Both the position numbers and the translations under genes were made by a program. DNA of 64,000 nucleotides from Petrosia ficiformis (lineage: Eukaryota > Porifera > Demospongiae > Haplosclerida > Petrosiidae). The stretch lies in the NCBI GenBank assembly GCA_947044365.1, contig OX345640.1, forward strand, positions 2,421,501 through 2,485,500, read 5' to 3'. Every line of letters begins with the position of its first letter. Position 1 is the first letter of the stretch. Below the pieces are notes generated by a model. It did not search any database. It was not told where the DNA came from and was given only the letters and a program-made list of their open reading frames with translations. Of the stretch, positions 35,206-47,672 are shown piece after piece.

Positions 35206-38200
35206 CTTGTTATTTTTTGGTGAGTAAAAATGTCTTTCTGGTTTTTTATTAACTACTTTTTACAATATTTTCTTACTCTTAAACCTCTTAGTACAATTAC
35301 TATCTTCAAAATGGTATTTTAACAGTAACTATTGCATTTCAGCAGTTTGTTTTGTATGTTATTCTTGTATATTTTCAATAAAAGGTATTATTCATTTCTG
35401 GCACTGATTAGAAAAATATACCAGTTCAACAACAGTTTTGTTTCATACGCCATTATAGCTACAAAGTCAGTTTTGCCAGTTGAAAACCACAATGTTTTAG
35501 AAACATAGCCTACCAGAAACAGATAGTTTGTTTCTTAGATTTCTGAAATTTGTATGAAAACTATGTCAGTGCCGCAATAGCTACTGACTGATTACTGATT
35601 ATGAAACTTGACAGGACTGAGTGCCAAGTAAAGCCTTTATAATATGTTTACATGCCCAAAGTTTGTACATTACTAAATATTTAATATTGATTTCTTGTGT
35701 GTTTATCTATTATTACCTACTCATTGTGTGGCCCACCTAAGGAAAACAATATTCATGTGCTGTTTGTTGATATTTGTTCCTAGAGTGATACTGATAAGGC
35801 TAATATGGAAAGTGTATTCATACACATGTGACAATTGGATGTAACTCATACTCTCTCTATACACTACAAGCTTGAGGAGAAGTTTTTAAAAACATTTTAA
35901 AAGAGTATGTAGGATCAATATAAATACAGTATATATAATATTGTCATTAATAATTTTTAATGACTTATAGCTGTGTCCAAGCAATATATATATATATATA
36001 AATCAAAAAAGCTATAAATTATGCCTGGAAAGTAATGAATGATGTAGCCATGTTACATTGCATTATATTAAGTTAATAAATATAAAAATACTAAAAAAAT
36101 AATAGTTATAAACTATTGTAATAATGATGCTTTTAATCCAACAATAGATTATGATAGGTATAAATAGTAATGCAGCTAAAATGGAATATAATTATACGAC
36201 ACTATAATTATATATATATATATACTCATGCATGTATGCAATCATGAAGACTTTAAGTACAGTTATTCTTCTACTAGACAATATTCAGCAGTCTAACATC
36301 CATATATACAGCACAGGATCAACCAGACAAATACCCACGGCCAACAGAAAAAGGTGATGATACAGTGGAGAATATGGGTTGGTTTGTTAGATTTCTCCAC
36401 TTGCACCACAGTAGGCTGAAGAAAAGAAATAAATTATTTCTCACTATATAGGAATAAATGCATGAATATGAAGTACCTGGGGTTGATTCATCTGCACAAC
36501 TACCGACTGATTCATTGCTTGAGTAGCCTGAGGTGGTGGCTGTTGGTTACCATAAGGTGCTTGTGGCTGGTAGTAGCCTTGAGGCGGTGGTGGTTGTGGT
36601 TGGTACTGTGCTGGGTACTCTGGTTGGTACTCTGGTTGCTGCATTTTTTGCGGTAACGTTGTTTATCGAGGTAGTCCCACTTTGCATTTAAGCGAAGGGG
36701 CGTTCCCACCAGATATACTCAAAGGGGGAGGGGCTAGAGCCCATGGATTCTCTTACTATATACCAGCAGCCACTACCTCCCCCCCACAGCATTAGTCAAC
36801 AGCATGCAGAACCAGAGTACTAATGTGCTTATAAGAGTGGGAAGTAAACCAAAGGCAACACTTGCAGCTGAATCATCATTGCAACGGTGCTGTACATAAC
36901 TGATTCTATTACTTATTATTGTTTATAGATTTTAATGGTTGTTCGTGGTGCATGGTCAATGCTGGTAGTAAGTTTCAGGTGCATGGTAATGGTTTTTCTG
37001 GTAGACGTAGTAAGGTGTGTAGGTATATTTAGATGTGCAGTTCACATATCTCTAAATTAGTTTTCTGGTGTTGCTGTTGATTAGGAAGTTGCTGGTAGGG
37101 CTGCTGGTACTGTGGAGGAGATGGTTGCTGGTACACATATGTAGTCTGGCATAGCCACCCCCTCCCATTAAAGCGATTTATTTGTAAGTCAGATACGAAG
37201 AATAATTTGTCACCAGCCTTTTACATTATGTTTATAATGACAATAATTTGAAAACTAAACTAAAAATTACAACAAATAAAATTAATACAATTTGTTCATA
37301 AAAGGGGAAGTCATGTTGTTATAATAAATAGCATCTAGCAGTTTCTCTCATAAGGTTCAAAATATTTTAGATTTAAAATATCAAATACATCTTTCTCTGT
37401 TTTAGCCGGTAAAAATTTTCTCTGAAAAAAAAGGATTTATTTTACTTGTATAGAGAAGAATGAAAGAAGCAAAAACCTTTATAATAATTATAATTTCTGT
37501 TACCATGGCAACCTAATAGTTACCCCTCATTAAATATTAAATCATAGTATATATAAATACTGGAGAATAATAATTATTGTGAGCCTGAGGTGAGCCTAAG
37601 GATGTGCGGTTGAAGATAACAGGTGTTTTTTCTGCACAGCCTTTCTTCTCACTGCTTATCACTCTCTGTCTCTGGCTCTTCACTCCCAGCCTCCCACTGG
37701 TGCTCAGTCATCATAGGTTTCCTCTCTTTCTTATGGTGTTCAGATGATCAGATTTCGAGGTTTATGTGGATGTACCCCTCAGCTCTATGGACCTTTAGGT
37801 ATATCCACCTCCACAGCAGGTGGTATTAAATGTCACATATGTTTATATATTACATATACATGTACTCAATAATTATCACATACATGTACATGTACAGTAC
37901 TTTCCCATTTGTGAGGGCCGGTATAATGTGAAAATCTCACCTCTAACATGTCAAATATCCCATGAGCTGTGACTGTCTTTTGACACTCCCTCAGAGAATA
38001 TCTTCTTAATGAACGATTGAATTGCTAGACACATAAAAATAAACTATCTTCATTTTTCTTATAGTATTACTAATGTACATATATATATCAGACGTAGGGT
38101 CAAAATAATATTAACACTATGCCCTGCAAGGCCGTCCTTATGATTGCTTTCCCACAGGTTTAGTGTACGTTCATATATTATAATTATATATAGCAAGTCT

Positions 38201-41200
38201 AGTTGAGAACCAAAATCAGTTCTGTAGACTCAACCTATAAAATATAACTACAAATACATTACATGTACTCTTCACCATATTCTACTAATAATATCACCCT
38301 TTGTCTTACACATACTCTTTCCATGTACCTTTGAACCAGTCCAGCTGACAACAGCAAATGGATATTGTTCGGGTGGTGTGACAATCAAATCCACTCGACG
38401 GATCATATCAACTATTTCTTTCCTTTGATAATCTGTTTTTTGTTTCAGTTTTAAAATACAAAATGCTTTGTCAAGATGATCAAACTTCACCCTTCTGTAA
38501 TATAAAGAAAGATAACTTGTCGGTAAAGATTTGTGTTTGATATTAGTTTTGTTTTAGTTAACTATAACCATAACTAAAACCCTTTTTAGTAAGGCATTGT
38601 GACTTTTGGTTAACTGAACTATAACAAACTAAAACAACACTATTTGATATCCACCTTTGCTTTCCTTGAGGAGTATAGGTGGAGTGAGCTGACATATCAT
38701 GTGTACCATGTACCTGAGTAGGTGTATTATGACCAATGCTCACATCAGCATGTATGATTAGTCCCTATATGATGTATACAAGTAGATATATGTATTAGTT
38801 ATATCCTGAGTGCAAGGGATATATCCAGTTTAAAGCATGAGGCCCAAGGGCACGTAGCATCCGAGGGCCAAATGCTTTAAACTGGATATTATCCCAAGCA
38901 TGAGGGATATAAATAATTTGTGTCATTGGATCACTGTTTGGGGTCATAACCATAACAACTGTATGAGGTCAAGGCTACTAATTAGTCACACTATCTAAAC
39001 TTAAAATTCATTAAAGAAACTACAGGGATATAACTAAACCCAACATGTTATAACTAAAACCTTCATGCTTTATCTGATTTGTAGCACTAGGGGTTTCTTT
39101 GATGTGCGTCATCATAATGACACAATAAGTCTTGTTGTACTTGTGGTTAAAGCAGATTCACACTAGGGCATTTTACTCTTACCAAGGTTTCGTAGTAGTG
39201 ATGGGGGTGGGAATTTCCCTCTAGATTTCTTACCATAATTATAAGCCTTCAGGGATCCCAAAAGCAACCTCAGGGCTTAAATTTTAAACATTTCCTGAGG
39301 GATCATACAAGGAGAAGTGTGTGTACTTTGCATGATCAATTCTTTCCCCTACCTAACAAAACATCCTGCCTGCTTACATTGTGCTTACATCAAGCACATA
39401 CATTCTGTGTACAGTTCAAAGTATTATATAATCTACTGTTACGTCAATACAAATTGCATTACTTTGGTTCTCATATGATGTATGACTGTCTCTAACAAGC
39501 TCCGAACAATGACATCATCTTCATGAGACAGGAGAAGATCAACATCATGGCTATGTGATTTACCACTATGAAAAATAAGAAACACTATATTAATTACATG
39601 TATATATGATATCTTCCAGGTTCGCCTACTCCGTGTTCACCTCCTAATCATTGCATACTATATTTTTGACTCATTAAGTGATTACATTAAGTATATATGA
39701 ATTCCTGTGAGGTACAGTTGTATTCAAATACATGTATTAATTAAGATCTGAGAGAATCATATATAACATTTTAACACAAGTGTAGTACATTGAAACTTCT
39801 CTGATAAGACTGACCACCCTTGTGACAAAATGTTTGTTCTTAAATCCGTTAATAGAGAGTATGTTCCAATATAAAATTGTTTATAAACTTCAAGAATAAT
39901 TAGCCTTAATAAAGAGCTGGTTTTACTATACAAATGGTCTTTAGGAGAGGCTCCACTGTAGTATCCATTAAGTGAACTTGTTTGTGAAAAGAGACCATTA
40001 ATTTTGTCACAAATAATTTTGATCAAATGATGATTGTCAGTTATTTTATATAGAAAGCCATTAATATGTAAGAAGCAGATACCAAGCTTCATGTAAAAGA
40101 GATAGGCATTTGGTCAAGAAATATTAGATATACTGAATATTTAATTTGGAAATTGAAACAACACACAGCACAATACATGTACAGCTACACAAAATAACAA
40201 AAAAAAAACAAACCACAATGACATAGAAAATTGCCACAATGGCTTAGAAACCATAATTCATGACAAATATTGTTTTTACAAGTTATTTCACAAATTCGTT
40301 TACAGTTGATTCTTACCGTCTATAACCACCAACAGCTTCAACAGTAGCACCTGGACAACAAATCTTTACCTAAAGTATTATTATTATAATAATATGGAGC
40401 TCATTATAAATTCATAGTTTTAAACCATTTATATGCACCACTACAGTTTCAATCACTATGGTAATCACACTGTATATACAATGTATGTACATACACTAAA
40501 TCTTAATAAATGAGTTTAACTCGAGTAACTGCATTAAGCATGTGCACAAGAAGCTGATCTGCATGTTTCCATGGCAATGTTCATGAATTTATAATGAGCT
40601 CAGTTTCAACTCAATGTGATTCTACTATAGTTCATTTCATCATATAAAATTTGGGTGCAATAGAGTGAATGGATGTATAGTTTATAATTGATTTAAGTCA
40701 CCTCATTTCGTATATACTCTGTGATATATTCTACTTCACTCCTTGGAATAAGTTGAGAGATTTCTTCGTGATATTTTATGCCTAAAATTAAAAAAAAAAC
40801 ATTAAAATAAAAGAAAGTATTTTCTACATGTATAATGAAATATAGAAGATTTGCACAGTGAAATTTTATCTCTGAATTTTGGAAATGTTATGTATACTAC
40901 AGAAACATATTTTGAGCATCAGATAAAATCAAGAAATAATCTTATGTGTAATTCATTCATGCTCAAAACAGATGACATATCAGACAATAAACACACATAT
41001 TATATTAGTATAATTTTGTTTTGTCTTAAAGATGGCAGTCCTTTGCGATCCTTAGTCTTTCTGAGTTATAAATTCATTGACGAATTGACCAGACCATTTC
41101 CAGAAGTGTTATTTAGAAAAGAACAATAGTAACTCCACACAATATTTCGGCATATTTTACAGCATTCTTCTACATCCAAAGAAGGCTGTAAAACGGCCGA

Positions 41201-43018
41201 AATGTTGTGTGGATCTACTGTCGTTCTTTTCTAAACAAATGTAAGGGTCATTTGATCAATGAATTTATAACTCAGAGAACTAAATAAAACTTACGGTCAC
41301 CTCATTGAGGTATACCTTAAGCCTACTATTAATTGCATCCACTAATTTTAGCGATTTTTAAAAGCTAGGATTTAGCATGCATTAAGTTTAGCAAATTTCT
41401 GTGCCACGCCTAATATGCCTAATAAAGAAATATAAATAAGTACATGTAATTAAAAGTAGACCTATAAGGTAGTATGTCTAGATCTCAAATTTAACCTAGT
41501 TTTTGTATTTCTGTGAGATCCAGTTCCTTGGATTGCCGAATATCTTCAATAGTTCTCAGACCCGTTTTGTACCATTTATCAGCTGTAGCAGAACCACAAC
41601 CATATATTGATGTAAACAGCTGGATTAAATTAAAAAGAACACAATTCAGGAATGAAAGAACAAGATACATATAAGGAAAATGTATCCCTATGATTACTTA
41701 CAAGTTCATTATATTGTTACTTTTTTATGTGTCTTAAATCCAATTTTCCACTTCTTGTTTTTTAATAACCACTGCTAATCAAACAAGCATTATTTTATTC
41801 ATCATGCTCACTAATTAACTAAGATGATCAGATTAAAAAGTAATCATAGGGAGGTAGTTGCTAAAACAAGGACTGGACTGGGACTAGGACTGGATTGGGA
41901 CTAGGACTGGATTGGGACTGGACTAGGAGTATAATACTTATACAAACCACAGAATACAATAATTTCATGAAAACAAAACATCCCACCCAAACAATGTACG
42001 TCCTCCTATAGCATTGTTAGGAGTACTGACATTGTTTGGATTATATCAGGATGTTTTTGTTCTTCTTACTCAAGCATGAAATTATTGTGGGTTTGTATAA
42101 GTATTATCTTTAGCAACTACCTCAAAGGGATGGCCAAATAGTCCATCAAAAAAAAACAAAATAAGTGGATGACAAATTTTAAACAATAGAGAAAGGATTC
42201 CTAGCAGCTACTAAATTCATTAAATATAATATAATTATACCTCCATGCATTTGAACCAGTCACTGTTACGTATCTCCTCCACTTCCTGTGAGCTTCCATC
42301 CTCTATAATCTCCTAAAAATAACAAGGCTGTGTATTATAGTTACTAAAAGAGTAGGCACTCTATAGATCCTGAACAACTAGTCTATTGAGTCAGTCAATT
42401 GGTTAATTAACCAGCAGCTGTCAACAACAACTGTTTTAGTAGTTGACTAATTGTGATTACACATTTTGCCTACATATACTACATATGTTCTGGCCATGGC
42501 TGAAGGGAAGAAGCAGACAGGCCTATGGAAGTACTCTCTGTCTAGTGGAATGTAATAGTAAAGGAGATACCTAAAGTTTCTCGTACATGTGTAAGTTATG
42601 TGGCAATCAACTCGCATATCATCGTGGAAAACCTCTAGTTGTTCAAGCTGTAACATTATTCATTATTATTGAACAGTGCTAAGCAAGACAGATTAGGTGT
42701 CAACTGAACATGAAATATGCAATACAGAGTTTTTGATAAGCTCATATGGTGCACCATTGGCCCAAAGAGCTTCTTATTGGGCACCATACAGCTCTCTGTA
42801 TGGGCCCAATGGCACTGTTAATTATGATTATATCATCACTATATAACAGCATTAATTCTTTGTTAAAAAATTGGCTCAGCAATGGTTAGTGTGTGGGCCA
42901 TTGGGAATACATCTCAACTTGAGATGTATTCCCAATGGCCCACACACTAACCATTGCTGAGCCAATTTAGCCCGTACTTCAAAACATATGTGAAACACTG
43001 ATGCAAAAAATAAAATTA

Positions 43019-43060
<42 letters not shown>

Positions 43061-44299
43061 TAAGCTGATGTCCATTAATCTACTTTTATGTATGTCAGGA
43101 GCTTATGAGCTTCACGGCACTCATAAGCTCCTGGTATTGTGAAGAGATTTTTATTTTAAACTGTATTTTGTACCTTGATGACTCTCATTGAGTGTTTCCC
43201 TATTCGATGTAGATCAGTCACCTCTTCAGGTTTCATTACTTTTCTATTTGAAGAGACACATAGATAGATAGACAAATAGGTTTTATCATAATAATATATA
43301 CCTTGGCAATGCCTTGATGGTACACGAAGCTTGCCTAAAAGCTAGTGCTCGAGTATCTCCTTGTTTGTGATCTAAATGTTGATAATATCTCTCTAACAGC
43401 TCCAAAGCTTCCTGAAAAAGAATAAGCATGCATGCATGCATGCATGTAAATGCTATATATTAAAACTCTTTAATTTTGACGAGTACGAATTAAAAGAAAC
43501 TTTTATTAAGATCATGAGATTTGCAACTTTACTACAAATATTACATTAATAATCACTTACAGTGATGTTAACATTTGGATGTTCTAATAATGTAGGTCTT
43601 TGACACTCATATTCAGTGACCTACAGAAAATAATTTTGTATACTGTTCCCATGACATACACTAAGATCTATTCATCTATCTATCAATCTGATTATATATT
43701 CATCCATCTGTCCATCCATTTGTCTGTCTGTTTGTCCGTCCGTCCATCCATCCAGTGTGTCCTGACAATCATGTATTTATAGTTGATGAATAATATTAAC
43801 GCAAACTACTCACTGAGGCTGATAGCAATTCCTGTTGAGATGTTCTTGCTGGTGTCTGTGAATCATCTGGTTCTGTCTGTCTAAGCAGTTTTACAAAGAA
43901 ATGGACAAATAACAAATGAATGAATAGATAGATGGATGGATGAATGGCTGGATGGATGGATAGTTGAATGAATGGATGGATGACTAGATGGATGGATGGA
44001 TGGATGAATGAATAGATGGATGGATAGATGAATGAATGGATGGATGGATGAATGGATTGACTAATAGATGGATTGATGAATAGATGAGCTGATACAGGAA
44101 TGGGAACTTAGTTGCTGATTTACCTTAACACTTTCTTGAGTCGATATCTATCAGTAACTTGTATTAGTTTTCCTTCAATGAAACTTGTAGTGAGCCCTTT
44201 AAAGATAAGAATACAAGTTCAGAAGTTCTTTATGTGTGAGATACCCAACATAAATATACACTAATTATACATGTATACGATCTCTAAATAATCTCTCTT
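35206..44299. repeat. Tandem segmental duplication, right copy (B)
   Basis: About 9.1 kb, starting where copy A ends (ctctcttgttat) and ending at aatctctctt (44290-44299), after which unique DNA (aattacatgcag) follows. It carries gene P copy B and exons 4-17 of the intact polymerase gene. It lacks the MITE and the extra segment found in A. Confidence 0.95.
36293..36644 (-). CDS. Small Pro/Gln/Tyr-rich protein with C-terminal membrane segment (copy B)
   Basis: Exons 36477-36644 and 36293-36415 give 96 aa. It is the same gene as at 27803-28168, but the Pro/Gln repeat is six residues shorter (MQQPEYQPEYPAQYQPQ). The tail begins EKSNKPTHIL where copy A has QKSDKPTHIL. Repeat-length change in frame suggests both copies may still be translated. 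Confidence 0.75.
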
Positions 44300-45094
44300 A
44301 ATTACATGCAGTTTGTTGTAGCATAAAATTAGGTTATTTAATCGGGTCAATTTAATCCTATAGAGTTACTTTCTTAGTGCTACTTCTTCAAGTACTGTTG
44401 ATATTATATAATGTAATATTATAGTCTGTTCACATTTATGATGTCCTCAAAATTATGATGTGATGACTTTATAATTATGTAATATAATGTATAGTTTAAT
44501 GTCATAAGGTTAATACATGATTATACTGTAACTCAATAAGGATTGAAATTTGACATACACAAAAAAGAACAGGAAGGACTATTATATTAAAATGGTGCAG
44601 GTAAAAAGATTGTTAGTCATTCCAAACTAAAGTTATGAACATTTTTCCGAGGTCATGGTGAACGTGAATGACCTTTACTTACACTCAGTTGATACAACTT
44701 CAACATCATTAGGAATACTCCTGAAATAAAATTCTGCCGTAATTATTCTGTACACATTATAATACATATTGAATCGCCATGGTTACCTTTGTGTTATTGA
44801 TTCAACTCGATCATGTGAAAGCACAGCAGTCACTATATGTGTAACGTCATCACTATTAATAAAGGAAATAAATAAATAATTTTATTTAACTACTTCGTAC
44901 CTAAAAGTATTAGATACACTGAATCCATTCCTTACTGCCAATTGTTTCAAGTGATTAAAATGTCCTGATGATAACTTGTTTTTCATAATATAAATTAATA
45001 CATTGTTCTCTTTCTCATCTGGTTTTTTTTTTGTGGCTGGACCAACATCTTCCTCTGGTTCCTCCTCTCTTACCCTTTTACCTCCTGAAGCCAT
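37335..45094 (-). CDS. DNA polymerase X family, Pol mu/TdT-like (complete)
   Basis: Seventeen exons in transcript order: 44901-45094, 44787-44852, 44683-44720, 44124-44196, 43814-43880, 43561-43620, 43302-43411, 43174-43243, 42241-42312, 41496-41619, 40702-40781, 40317-40369, 39463-39565, 38655-38764, 38329-38494, 37941-38024, 37335-37421. All joins are phase-consistent; the product is 518 aa, like animal Pol mu/TdT (about 500 aa). Family X enzymes fill gaps in non-homologous end joining. A basic N-terminus precedes a BRCT domain (about 20-124: VTHIVTA, WLTTSFIEGKL). The 8-kDa domain follows (CQRPTLLEH, ALAFRQASCTIKALP), then the HhH GCGSATADKWY (about residue 260). The palm has GGYRRGKSHSHDVDLLL (Asp343, Asp345) and the third Asp, 442, in RRVDLIV. 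WTGSKQFNRSLRRY favours Pol mu/TdT over Pol lambda. The end is YFEPYERNC. Exons 1-3 are unique; exons 4-17 lie in copy B. Confidence 0.95.
44425..44675 (-). repeat. GTTCACC-type dispersed inverted-repeat element, copy 3
   Basis: Reverse-orientation relative of 4975-5170 and 6355-6570. The ends gttcacatttatgatgtcctc and gaggtcatggtgaacgtgaa are inverted repeats. It sits in the polymerase intron between exons 3 and 4, just outside the duplicated segment. Confidence 0.7.
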
Positions 45095-45147
45095 AAAAGG
45101 TTGGTTTGAGTATACTAGATTGTACAATATTATACGGAGATATAAAG
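45095..45147. promoter_or_regulatory. 53-bp bidirectional start region, polymerase X (-) / SMIM8 (+)
   Basis: Only 53 bp separate the two outward-facing start codons, so both 5' UTRs and core promoter elements must lie in this stretch or overlap the coding exons. The AT-rich tatacggagatataaag could serve as a start-site element; this is inferred. Confidence 0.6.
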
Positions 45148-46922
45148 ATGGCTGAAAGGAATCCTGGAGGAGGTTTTAGAAGCTCAAGAACTACTCCATT
45201 TTTTAGAGTCTTTAATTTTGAACTATTCGTCAAACCAGTTAGCAATTATCATTACATTATACAATGCAAACTACTAGTCACTGCATCACAAATTATTTAG
45301 CAAACTGAGGCTGAAACTTGGCACTGAGTAGCATAGGCCATTTTTGTTGTGATCAGGAGAATAAGTTTTCATAATCTTTTATAAATTAATAGGAAGTACA
45401 GTGGTACTGTTCCATGCAAACAGACCTAGAGAGATCTTGTGATACTGACACAAGTTATGACGTCGATCTACGTGCAGCTGAGTAGCTTGCTGAGGGGCCA
45501 AATTTAAATTTTGAGCAAAATAAATTTTAAAAAACAATGAAAGAGAGCTTCACAGTTATCTGTTTAATGTAGCCGTTCGGTATCTCATTGCGTCATTTAA
45601 TTATATACACAATAATTGAGTGACATAGTGGCATCCATTACTTGCTATGTTCCAGGAGCAGAGATGGCATGTTCTAAGTGAAGGCCTGACAAAGATTAGT
45701 GACATGATGATGGTGGCTGCATCATAGCTCCCAGGAGGAGGGTTGCGGGAGGGGGATGTGCCCCCTTTTCCACAAAGCATTGAAGCTAAAATGTAATGCT
45801 CCCAAATGTTACTCAGTGAGGCTCTATTAATATAATTCACCAGAAGAAAAATGTGTTAAGTTCACTCTAAACTCAATGTTTCCTCAATGCTAATTTGTTT
45901 TCCTCCTAGTTAGCTAATATTTACAAGTACTAGTTTCTTTGATTAGAATATGAAGTACATGTATAGCACAGTAGCAAAAATATTAATATAATGTGTAATA
46001 GTATAGTATTATATAGGTATAACCTGTGGTGTATTATTATCATTCCCATGTTATTATTCCCATGTTAGCATTGATTAATATGTACACAAATTTGTACTTT
46101 TAATAGCAAATAACTGTACAGATATACGGATGTTATTTGCTATTGTAAGTACAACATAATGAATAACTATGTTGTACTTACAATAGCAAATAACATCCGG
46201 TGTACAGATATTTGAGAATTTAGCACATACATAATTACTATGGGATTTACATTTACATGTTTGAAGTGCATCGTATTGTTTTGTTACCATTCTTTATTAC
46301 TGCATGTACTTTATATACTAGTCAATATATATGTGTAGATCAAGAGCAAAATATAAATTACTACTTAAACATTAAAGGAATCATTATTGATTTATAATTA
46401 TAGTATGAAAGCATAATTATTGTATTGTCAAAATAATGGTTAGATGTGACAATGCATACAAGAGGGGAGTTGGGGGCTCAGCTCCCTGCTTTATAAAATG
46501 GGAGGGCCCCCTGCCCCCCATCAGTATCTTTGCCACTGTGTTCTCCCATTCCAAGAGGAAACCATATGGCCTTTTAGTTCCCAAGGTGGAGTCAAACATC
46601 ATTCTAGATTCACATGACTGCAACTGCTACAGTTCTAGTCTACAGAATGCAATAGAAACAGTCGTTCTTTTGCCACTCATGACACAGAAAACATCTATGA
46701 AGTTTAATATTATTATGAATAACCTTCTTATTATACTCTGGTTTTAAGGCTCTCATATTTTTTTACTTCCCACAGAGCAAGAATGTCATGGTATTTGGCA
46801 CAGCATGTATTACTGGATGTATTGTATTTTTGTTGTTTCTAAACTTCACACATGATCGGACAAGACCACATGCACAACTGGATAATGCTGACTCAATAAA
46901 ACGTACAAGATGGGAAAAGTAG
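45148..46922 (+). CDS. SMIM8: Small integral membrane protein 8
   Basis: Exons 45148-45237 and 46776-46922, joined at phase 0, give 78 aa. The first exon encodes MAERNPGGG and the family core RTTPFFRVFNFELFVKP, matching the RTTTLFRAVNPELFIKP-type core of SMIM8. The second encodes KNVMVFGTACITGCIVFLLF, a single transmembrane segment, then a short polar tail ending RTRWEK. The animal SMIM8 protein is about 97 aa with one TM; its function is unknown. The intron 45238-46775 (1.5 kb) carries two repeat elements and no other gene. Confidence 0.88.
45656..45790 (+). repeat. Dispersed repeat in SMIM8 intron (reverse copy at 52503-52640)
   Basis: Shares agtgaagg-ctgacaaagatt, gacatgatgatgg and a GA-rich block with the complement of 52503-52640. 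Both copies have open stretches resembling each other in translation, possibly remnants of an element ORF. Confidence 0.7.
46128..46198. repeat. Perfect 31-bp inverted repeat (hairpin)
   Basis: ggatgttatttgctattgta (46128-46147) extends to 46158 and is exactly complementary to 46168-46198, with a 9-bp loop (atgaataac). It lies in the SMIM8 intron. Flanking tgtacagatat copies occur on both sides (about 46116 and 46201). Confidence 0.93.
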
Positions 46923-47672
46923 AATAAAGATTCAAATTAGAGCATATTGCAATCCAATTCAAATGTAATGCAATTTGAATTTCTACAGACACTAATTGTT
47001 CTTGAGTGAGGACATGAAGCTTTAGGTATTATTATAATAAATTATAATATTTACTCAACTATTATAGAAAGTGTTTGATTTATATTATGTATATAAAAAT
47101 ATTTATTTATGATGCACTACTCACTCATAACCACAAAGAAACCATCAATGATTGATGATGTGTAGTAAACTAGTAACCTTATACAGAATATAATATGTAG
47201 GAGTTATCAATAGGAATTAGAAATATAAACAGATCAAAGGATAGTTTGTATTGGTTTGGCCAGGAAGTGGATCATGTACTTTGGTTGTACATATGTCTAG
47301 TGAATTATTTCATTAGTTTCAGTATCAATATTCCTTAATAAGCAACTGGACAGACTAAAGGTTACAATATAACAACTACACGTACAGACAGTCATATATA
47401 TATACATATAGACATATAATTATAAATATTATAGTTGTGAAAATGAATGGCAATTTATCATAATAACTATTTGACCAGCTGGGAAGTTCATGTATGATCA
47501 TGAAGAAAGTATGATTCCTTCTTTCTCTAGACTATATATATATATATAATTATATATATTATATCTATTATAATAATTATATAATTATAATTATATATAC
47601 ACTATTAGCTAGGAAATCAGACAACGAAGCCACACCCTTGACTCGATTTCAGATCAGGCAGTTTTTCCGAAA
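46923..47672. other. Intergenic region, SMIM8 to dispanin-like gene 1
   Basis: AT-rich DNA with TA microsatellites at about 47396-47420 and 47535-47600. No gene is seen. The last 50 bp before 47673 are the 5' flank of the next gene. Confidence 0.5.

Noticed and set aside
46417..46747. ORFs on both strands in the SMIM8 intron
   Set aside because: Opposite-strand shadows over the same DNA, without homology, inside the intron of SMIM8.
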